Origin: Dromiciops gliroides
Lineage: Eukaryota > Chordata > Mammalia > Microbiotheria > Microbiotheriidae
Length of the DNA: 64,000 nucleotides
NCBI RefSeq assembly: GCF_019393635.1
Contig: NC_057864.1
Coordinates: 494,758,216 to 494,822,215, forward strand
Reading direction: 5' to 3'
Made by a program: the position numbers and the translations under genes. Below are positions 60,901 to 64,000 of this stretch, in pieces. The notes under the pieces are model-generated. The model was not told the origin of the DNA. It made no database searches and saw only the letters and a list, made by a program, of their open reading frames with translations. Every line of letters starts with the position of its first letter. Position 1 is the stretch's first letter.

Positions 60901-62161
60901 TTGTGGAGGCTACCTTGACTCCAAGCCCTAGATGCTGGCCTGGCTGGATTAGAAAGGGGGGGGGGATCACTCTTCTCCTCCCCCTTCTCTCTCTTGTCTT
61001 CACCATCCATCTTGGTAAGAGGCCTCCTGGCCTTTGGGGATGGGGCCCTTCTTGGAGGCCTTCCATCCGGCCATCCTGTGTGTCGAAGCCAATGGAAGGT
61101 GCACACATGTAAGAGATGTGAGCATGGGGCATGTGGGATGGAGGGCTTGAGTCATCCGGAACTACAGATGGAGGGGTTTGCTCTTGTGTTTTTCCTAGTG
61201 GAATGCCCTAATGCTTATTCTATCCTTCCCTCCACTGCTGGTGGTGCCCGCTCAGACCCTACCGAGGATCAGTGAGTGGGCAGCCTCTTCCTCCAGGCTG
61301 CCGGACCCCCGCTGTGAGCGTCCCTTCCCTGGCCATTACATGAGCTCCCCATCCCTTGGCTTCTAGCGCCCATCCCCGAGAACCAGAGGCACTGACTTAT
61401 CTCCTGAGCTGGTAGCAGCCCTTAGTCCACTCACCCTTTCACCCATCAGGCCAGGATCTCCAGGGGGACCCGTGAGGCCTGGAGCTCCTTTGGGACCCTG
61501 AAAAATGGAAGGAGGAAGAATGACCACAGGATAATGAGATAAGCCCTCAGGGTTTGGGGTCCACATGAAGTTCTAACTCCTCCCAGAAAAAAATGAAAAT
61601 CTTATGTGAGTCGGAGAACTAGAGCGAGAAAAAATGGTTGTGTCTTTCAAACCAAAGTAGGGGAGACCTGGAGAGGCCAGGAAAAGGCATTTGAGGAAAG
61701 AGGGAGAGGAAGCTCCCTTATGTCCTAGCAAAGGAGGAGATTCTAGCAGTAGCAAAGGGGGAAGGACGTTTGGCGAGAGGAGGGAACCCCACATGTAGGA
61801 CTCAGCCCTGGAACAAAAAACATACATGGCCTAGGAAAGAACTCCCTATTTGAAAATAGCTTCTGGGAAATTGGGAGAAGGGGCTGGCAGAAATTAGGCT
61901 TAAATCAACACCTTACACCACACTCCATGCATAACCTTAGTGTTAAGATCACACTATAAAAATAAATTTAGTAGAGAAGCAGATTGAGTTGGGAGGGCTC
62001 TACCACCCACCCATGGAGAACAAGGGATCGTCCGTGACCTCGATGAAGCTCAGAGACAGAGCGGGGCTGGGCCGGCCAACACCTCCCGAGACACTCACCT
62101 CGATTCCCGGGGGGCCTTCATCTCCTCGGTAGCCCTTTGGTCCGACAGGCCCAGCCTCGCC
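48366..62161 (-). CDS. COL6A1: Collagen VI alpha-1 chain, 3' half of gene (15 exons, 5' incomplete)
   Basis: This is a secreted extracellular-matrix chain that assembles with alpha-2 and alpha-3 into the collagen VI heterotrimer and beaded microfibrils. Joined exons (high to low): 62161-62099, 61497-61435, 59708-59658, 59456-59421, 58827-58765, 58188-58123, 56223-56188, 55728-55692, 54667-54659, 54143-54010, 52136-52027, 51001-50818, 50087-49901, 49201-49172, 48988-48366. All introns are GT-AG and all phases agree. The sum is 1692 nt, giving 563 codons plus TGA. Residues 1-126 are Gly-X-Y repeats. A cysteine cluster (MCSCCECKCG) follows, then vWA domain C1 with MIDAS residues DSSES, GGTFTG and ITDGRSD, then vWA domain C2 with DSSAS, NDATD and FSDGNSQG. 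C-terminal identity with human COL6A1, recalled from knowledge, is high, and the length from the hinge onward (437 aa) is about one residue longer. Alpha-2 was considered; the hinge and C2 sequences fit alpha-1. The 5' exons lie beyond 64000. Confidence 0.97.
49172..49201 (-). CDS. COL6A1: COL6A1 exon 34: 30-nt C1-C2 linker exon
   Basis: A 30-nt exon lies between acceptor CTTGCAG and donor GTGAGT. It encodes KKCPDYTCP, with shared codons at both ends (G|AT for Asp, A|TC for Ile). It links the two C-terminal vWA domains and contributes two cysteines. The same peptide is present in human COL6A1. Confidence 0.93.
49202..49900 (-). other. COL6A1: COL6A1 intron 33
   Basis: A 0.7-kb intron with no element that I recognise. 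Confidence 0.8.
49901..50087 (-). CDS. COL6A1: COL6A1 exon 33: end of vWA domain C1
   Basis: The exon is 187 nt, phase 0 in and phase 1 out, with acceptor TCCACAG and donor GTGAGA. It encodes [10 protein letters not shown] through the conserved [18 protein letters not shown], then ITTQICI. The sequon NIT corresponds to NVT in human. The loop after ISCQG is one residue longer than in human and is the most divergent part of the exon. Confidence 0.95.
50137..50290 (+). mobile_element. tRNA-derived SINE in COL6A1 intron 32
   Basis: A full-length plus-strand SINE with GGGGCAGCTAGGTGGCACAG, GAGTTCAAATTC and GGCAAGTCACTTAACCC, then an A-rich tail with CAA interruptions. It is antisense to COL6A1. 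No convincing target duplication. Confidence 0.92.
50340..50530 (+). mobile_element. L2 LINE 3' end in COL6A1 intron 32
   Basis: L2-type tail with GAATGGAAGCTCCCGCAGGA and CAATAAAGGTTTGTTGAAT. It sits between two SINEs. Confidence 0.65.
50600..50750 (-). mobile_element. tRNA-derived SINE in COL6A1 intron 32
   Basis: A full-length minus-strand SINE that starts with a T-rich tail and ends CACCTAGCTGCCCC. A short direct repeat CTCGTTT flanks it (50593-50599 and 50751-50757). Confidence 0.9.
50818..51001 (-). CDS. COL6A1: COL6A1 exon 32: core of vWA domain C1 with MIDAS Thr and Asp
   Basis: The exon is 184 nt, entering one base into a Glu codon (GA|G) and ending at a codon boundary before GTGAGT. 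It encodes [20 protein letters not shown], then [14 protein letters not shown] and [15 protein letters not shown] carries the metal-site threonine and ITDGRSD the metal-site aspartate of the vWA fold. Confidence 0.96.
51002..52026 (-). other. COL6A1: COL6A1 intron 31
   Basis: A 1.0-kb intron with an L2-type 3' tail near 51370-51475 (signature GTGCTTGGCACATAGTAGGT). Nothing else is recognised. Confidence 0.75.
52027..52136 (-). CDS. COL6A1: COL6A1 exon 31: vWA domain C1
   Basis: The exon is 110 nt, with acceptor TTCTAG, phase 0 in, and two bases left over at donor GTAAGT. It encodes [36 protein letters not shown] and the first two bases of Glu. GVVQYSH is the conserved beta-strand of the domain. 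Confidence 0.96.
52137..54009 (-). other. COL6A1: COL6A1 intron 30
   Basis: A 1.87-kb intron. A CR1/L3-like fragment (about 53005-53090) is followed directly by an L2-like 3' end (about 53085-53165), both on the plus strand. The rest shows no recognised element. Confidence 0.75.
53005..53165 (+). mobile_element. CR1/L3 fragment abutting an L2 3' end (intron 30)
   Basis: TGGAGGTCTTCAGGCCAAGG and GGTGGCCACTTCTTGGAGAG resemble the CR1/L3 3' part. From about 53085 the sequence changes to an L2-like tail (TAAACTCCTTGGGGGCAGGG, then AATAAATATTTGTTGG). Confidence 0.6.
54010..54143 (-). CDS. COL6A1: COL6A1 exon 30: start of vWA domain C1, first MIDAS motif
   Basis: The exon is 134 nt with acceptor GGAATAG and donor GTAAGG. 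It begins inside the Glu codon of CCECKCG, then encodes [20 protein letters not shown], then [14 protein letters not shown], ending ELVK. DSSES is the D-x-S-x-S metal-ion-dependent adhesion motif. Confidence 0.96.
54659..54667 (-). CDS. COL6A1: COL6A1 exon 29: 9-nt microexon
   Basis: The exon is CTTGCTGTG between a good polypyrimidine acceptor (TTTTCTCTAG) and donor GTAAGT. Upstream exon 28 ends with one base (T) and downstream exon 30 begins with AA. Including these nine bases gives Ser-Cys-Cys-Glu, which reproduces the human cysteine cluster MCSCCECKCG. Skipping it keeps frame but removes three residues including two cysteines. Confidence 0.9.
54814..54942 (-). mobile_element. tRNA-derived SINE (WSINE/MAR type) in COL6A1 intron 28
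   Basis: Poly-T start, then AGGTGACTTGTCCAGGGTCA and AATTTGAACTCAGGTCCT, ending CACCCAGCTG, where the consensus has CACCTAGCTGCC. Orientation is minus. It is somewhat deleted in the tRNA-like part. No clear target duplication. Confidence 0.85.
54938..55006. repeat. Duplicated intronic unit A, copy 1 (intron 28)
   Basis: A 69-bp segment from CTGAGGCCC to ATAGCACACCC, matching 56850-56918 at 65 of 69 positions by eye. It lies directly beside the end of a minus-strand SINE (the shared CAGCTG edge). Confidence 0.85.
55480..55600 (+). mobile_element. MIR-type SINE (intron 28)
   Basis: Contains TGGCTGTGTGACCTTGCC and TCTTCATCTGTAGACTGGGG, the usual MIR core plus strand. Confidence 0.65.
55692..55728 (-). 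CDS. COL6A1: COL6A1 exon 28: junction of triple helix and C-terminal globule
   Basis: The exon is 37 nt with acceptor CTCCTCAG and donor GTGAGT. It encodes [12 protein letters not shown] plus the first base of Ser. This is the non-collagenous segment just after the last Gly-X-Y triplet and is identical to human as I recall it. Confidence 0.95.
56188..56223 (-). CDS. COL6A1: COL6A1 exon 27: last triple-helix exon
   Basis: The exon is 36 nt, phase 0, and encodes [12 protein letters not shown]. It starts with Gly as expected for a collagen exon and has acceptor AAACAG and donor GTGAGT. It closes the triple helix before ECEILD. Confidence 0.94.
56850..56918. repeat. Duplicated intronic unit A, copy 2 (intron 26)
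   Basis: Partner of 54938-55006. The shared core contains GGCCACTCCGTGGGTCCCGA and a GAGGAAGGGGCAAGGGTGGG run. Not seen elsewhere in the window. Confidence 0.85.
56962..57050. repeat. Duplicated intronic unit B, copy 1 (intron 26), MIR-like
   Basis: An 89-bp segment from CTGGTCTGACCCTC to GGAAGGCAGA. It matches 58456-58544 at 87 of 89 positions. The core (AAACTGAGGCACAGA) is MIR-type in minus orientation, yet the identity is far above that expected between two ancient MIR copies. Confidence 0.88.
58123..58188 (-). CDS. COL6A1: COL6A1 exon 26: triple-helix exon with helix interruption
   Basis: The exon is 66 nt, phase 0, and encodes [20 protein letters not shown] then PA. Unlike its neighbours it begins with Asn, because it opens inside a non-Gly-X-Y interruption. 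Human has NNDIAPRGVKG at this place, so the interruption is conserved. Confidence 0.95.
58456..58544. repeat. Duplicated intronic unit B, copy 2 (intron 25), MIR-like
   Basis: Partner of 56962-57050 with two substitutions. Flanks on both sides differ from those of copy 1, so the duplicated piece is short. Confidence 0.88.
58765..58827 (-). CDS. COL6A1: COL6A1 exon 25: triple-helix exon
   Basis: The exon is 63 nt, phase 0, and encodes [20 protein letters not shown] then D. It starts at Gly after acceptor GGACAG and ends at donor GTAAGT. The 63-nt length is the typical collagen VI exon size. Confidence 0.95.
58828..59420 (-). other. COL6A1: COL6A1 intron 24
   Basis: A 0.6-kb intron; no repeat or regulatory element recognised. 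Confidence 0.8.
59421..59456 (-). CDS. COL6A1: COL6A1 exon 24: triple-helix exon
   Basis: The exon is 36 nt, phase 0, and encodes [12 protein letters not shown]. The acceptor is CCCTCAG and the donor GTGAGT. Human has GAPGIN at the end, one residue different. Confidence 0.94.
59658..59708 (-). CDS. COL6A1: COL6A1 exon 23: triple-helix exon with GNGTEG imperfection
   Basis: The exon is 51 nt, phase 0, and encodes [17 protein letters not shown]. The Gly spacing GNGTEG breaks the strict triplet register and includes an NGT sequon. The same sequence lies at the same place in human. Acceptor TTTCTAG, donor GTAAGT. Confidence 0.94.
59709..61434 (-). other. COL6A1: COL6A1 intron 22
   Basis: A 1.7-kb intron. 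Apart from a MIR-type SINE at about 60665-60790 I recognise nothing in it. Confidence 0.8.
60665..60790 (-). mobile_element. MIR-type SINE (intron 22)
   Basis: Contains TTTACAGATGGGGAAACTGA and AAGGTCACAGAACAG, a MIR core in minus orientation. Confidence 0.7.
61435..61497 (-). CDS. COL6A1: COL6A1 exon 22: triple-helix exon
   Basis: The exon is 63 nt, phase 0, and encodes [20 protein letters not shown] then R. The acceptor is TTTTTCAG and the donor [15 protein letters not shown] matches human. Confidence 0.95.
61498..62098 (-). other. COL6A1: COL6A1 intron 21
   Basis: A 0.6-kb intron; no repeat or regulatory element recognised. Confidence 0.8.
62099..62161 (-). CDS. COL6A1: COL6A1 exon 21: triple-helix exon with RGD; most 5' exon in the window
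   Basis: The exon is 63 nt, phase 0, and encodes [20 protein letters not shown] then E. It contains an RGD tripeptide in GYRGDEG, shared with human. The acceptor is GTCCAG and the donor GTGAGT. No further collagen exon is recognisable between 62162 and 64000. Confidence 0.94.
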
Positions 62162-62464
62162 CTGGACGAGAAGAGAATTCAATGACCTTCTGCGGCCATG
62201 CCGTCTCAGTCAGGGTGCCCCCCATCCCCAGGAATCGCTGTCTTTGGGTGGATGGAAACATCCCAGGAGGATGTTGAGGGTTCTTAGGAAGCCCTGACTA
62301 GCTAGCATGACTGATGATGCCTTATCCTGTCTTCCACAGCCTGTAGGCTTGCGTGGGGCCAGGTAACTCCAGAGGATACTAGGGCACGCGTGGACCAGAT
62401 GGAGAAGTGGGCATTCCGGCATCCCTGGAAAACTCATCCTGGCCTGTACTGGCGTCGCGGCGGG

Positions 62465-62575
62465 GGCTCTTCTGAAGTCAAAGGACCTGAGTTCGAATTC
62501 CTCTTCATTCTCCCTCTCTGTGGTCACTAGGCATCTGCTTGTTCATCTATAAGATGGCATCTAAGGTTCTTTCTT
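62465..62575 (+). mobile_element. MIR-type SINE remnant (intron 20)
   Basis: GACCTGAGTTCGAATTCCTC resembles the box B region; CATCTGCTTGTTCATCTATA resembles the core. Diverged. Confidence 0.5.
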
Positions 62576-63414
62576 GCTTTACATCTGGGGTTTCTGGAGA
62601 TCTCCACCCCTGCCCGCTCCATTAAACAGGCCTGACCATCGATGCCCCAGGACCAGCTGGGGGCTCAAGGACGGAGCCCGCGCCTTCCATTGCCGACGTC
62701 GGTGGGCCAGCAGGCACAGAACGGACGCCAAGGGAAGCCCGGGGCAGGGAGGAAGTTGGGGCCTAGGAGCAGGTGAGGAGGACGGGCTGCCTTCTTTGGG
62801 TGAGAAAGCGCGTGGGCTCGGGAGAAAGGTCATGGGCTGCCTTGGACTTGCACTGGAGCCTCTATTTCCTCATTTGTAAAATGGGAATGATAACGATTCT
62901 AACAGAAAGAGACCATGGGTGAGCAGGCTCCTGATGTGCTCAGATGGTGAGAGGGAGGAATGGACCCAGTGCTGTGCAAATCACCGAGGTCACATCGATG
63001 GATTGGACACAGCGTCCCTGGGGAAGGGCTAGTCCTTTCCCTTCCTCTGTTCTGCGGGAAGCCAAAAGAAACATCCACAACTTAAGCTCATCCTGAAATC
63101 TGAGTTCAAAGACATGTTTTGGAGCCAGGGCCCCAACTCCCTGTCACCGGCCTCACATCCCCGCGGGATGTCTGCCAGGACCACGTGTGTCCCCTGACCA
63201 TGTCTCCTGGTTCCACACACGGCTCTGCTTGGAATCATAACTCAGGCTTGTCACCCGCTGCCTGGAGGTGGCCTTGCAGTCACCCCTGCCCCATCCAGGG
63301 CTTCCCCTTCTTTGAAATGAAGGGGTCAGACCAGAAGGCCTTCAGAGTGAATGGAGGAGGGACTGGGTACCCAGAGTGCTTGGGGACCTTAGGCATCAGG
63401 AGTGCCACGCCAGC

Positions 63415-63540
63415 CATTTTATACAGGAGGAGACTAAAGGCCAGGGAAACAAAGGATTGCCCCAGGGTCACACAGTAGTGTCTTAGGTGGGATTTGAACC
63501 CGGGTCTCCACAGCTGCAAGTCCAACACTCCATCCATCAC
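63415..63540 (-). mobile_element. MIR/MAR-type SINE (intron 20)
   Basis: GCCCCAGGGTCACACAGTAG followed by GGATTTGAACCCGGGTCT shows a minus-strand tRNA-derived SINE. Confidence 0.7.
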
Positions 63541-64000
63541 ATAGACCTCTGGGGACCCTCATGGCCATCACTGAAATGTGAGGCAGAAGTGACCTAAGGT
63601 AAAGTCCAGGAACCCTGAAGAGAGATGTCGGATAGATCATAGGGCCATCTTCCCTCCTCCCAAGACCAAGCATATGTCCCCAGCTCCTCTGGCCCTGTCT
63701 TGTCCTTCACCATCCTTCCGGCCTGAGGGAAAAGTCCCTAGTCTGTCCACACATGCATGCATCCAGCCTTTCCAAACAGGAAATGAAAAGGAACACGTGC
63801 TAGCAAACCAGATGCCTTTCAGAGCCCCCAGAACAGTCTGGCGTGGCTGCCTCTTCCCAAACATTTAGGTTTTCACATCTGTTGACTCTCTGGACTCTTC
63901 TTTGGGGGGGGGGGTCTGGAGTGAACAGGGTGTCGAACACCCCTGATGCCCATATTTGGGGAGGATCCTCGCTGGTAAGTTTTTCAAACTGCACTTGGAA

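Larger units (their letters stand above)
62162..64000 (-). other. COL6A1: COL6A1 intron 20, partial
   Basis: This is intronic sequence upstream of exon 21, at least 1.84 kb. It contains old SINE remnants near 62465-62575 (+), 62850-62960 (+) and 63415-63540 (-). No exon with Gly-X-Y coding and splice sites is visible on the minus strand. Confidence 0.75.

Noticed and set aside
62162..64000. Additional upstream COL6A1 exons
   Set aside because: No minus-strand Gly-X-Y stretch with matching AG and GT splice sites could be found.

Overview
The window reads as a mammalian, and specifically marsupial, nuclear genome segment. The evidence is a dense population of tRNA-derived SINEs of the WSINE/MAR type (5' core GGGCAGCTAGGTGG, box B-like GAGTTCAAATC, 3' half ending GGCAAGTCACTTAACCCC), marsupial-style L1 copies, and well-preserved L2, CR1/L3 and RTE LINE remnants. 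The species cannot be named from sequence alone. No bacterial, phage, CRISPR or tRNA/rRNA gene content was seen.

The only protein-coding gene I can support is the 3' half of COL6A1 (collagen VI alpha-1 chain), on the minus strand. Fifteen exons between 62161 and 48366 splice with GT-AG sites and matching phases into 563 codons plus a stop. They encode the C-terminal third of the triple helix (126 residues), a cysteine-rich hinge, and the two C-terminal von Willebrand factor A domains (C1 and C2). If the gene has 35 exons as in human, these are exons 21-35. The 5' half lies beyond position 64000. A 3' UTR of about 1.06 kb probably ends just past an AATAAA at 47317-47322.

Positions 1-47300 are the region downstream of COL6A1. 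In human, COL6A2 follows COL6A1 in the same orientation after a long gap, so this stretch is most simply the COL6A1-COL6A2 intergenic interval. No COL6A2 exon is visible. It holds: CR1/L3 fragments and old SINEs (1-14000); a 945-bp solo LTR with TTTAA target duplications inserted in an L3 copy (14301-15245); simple repeats (16.8-17.1 kb, 36.1 kb); an L2 reverse-transcriptase remnant (25.9-26.6 kb); a cluster of L1 copies in opposing orientations (32.1-35.7 kb); an RTE fragment (36.6-37.7 kb); a minus-strand L2 (37.9-38.7 kb); and an internally deleted minus-strand L1 (42.9-45.35 kb).

Points worth a second look are a 9-nt microexon in COL6A1, two near-identical short duplicated units dispersed among COL6A1 introns, an L1 whose endonuclease segment is fused to its C-terminus, two independent SINE insertions truncated at the same base, and the solo LTR with its purine-rich internal tandem motif. 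I did not find a new coding system here.
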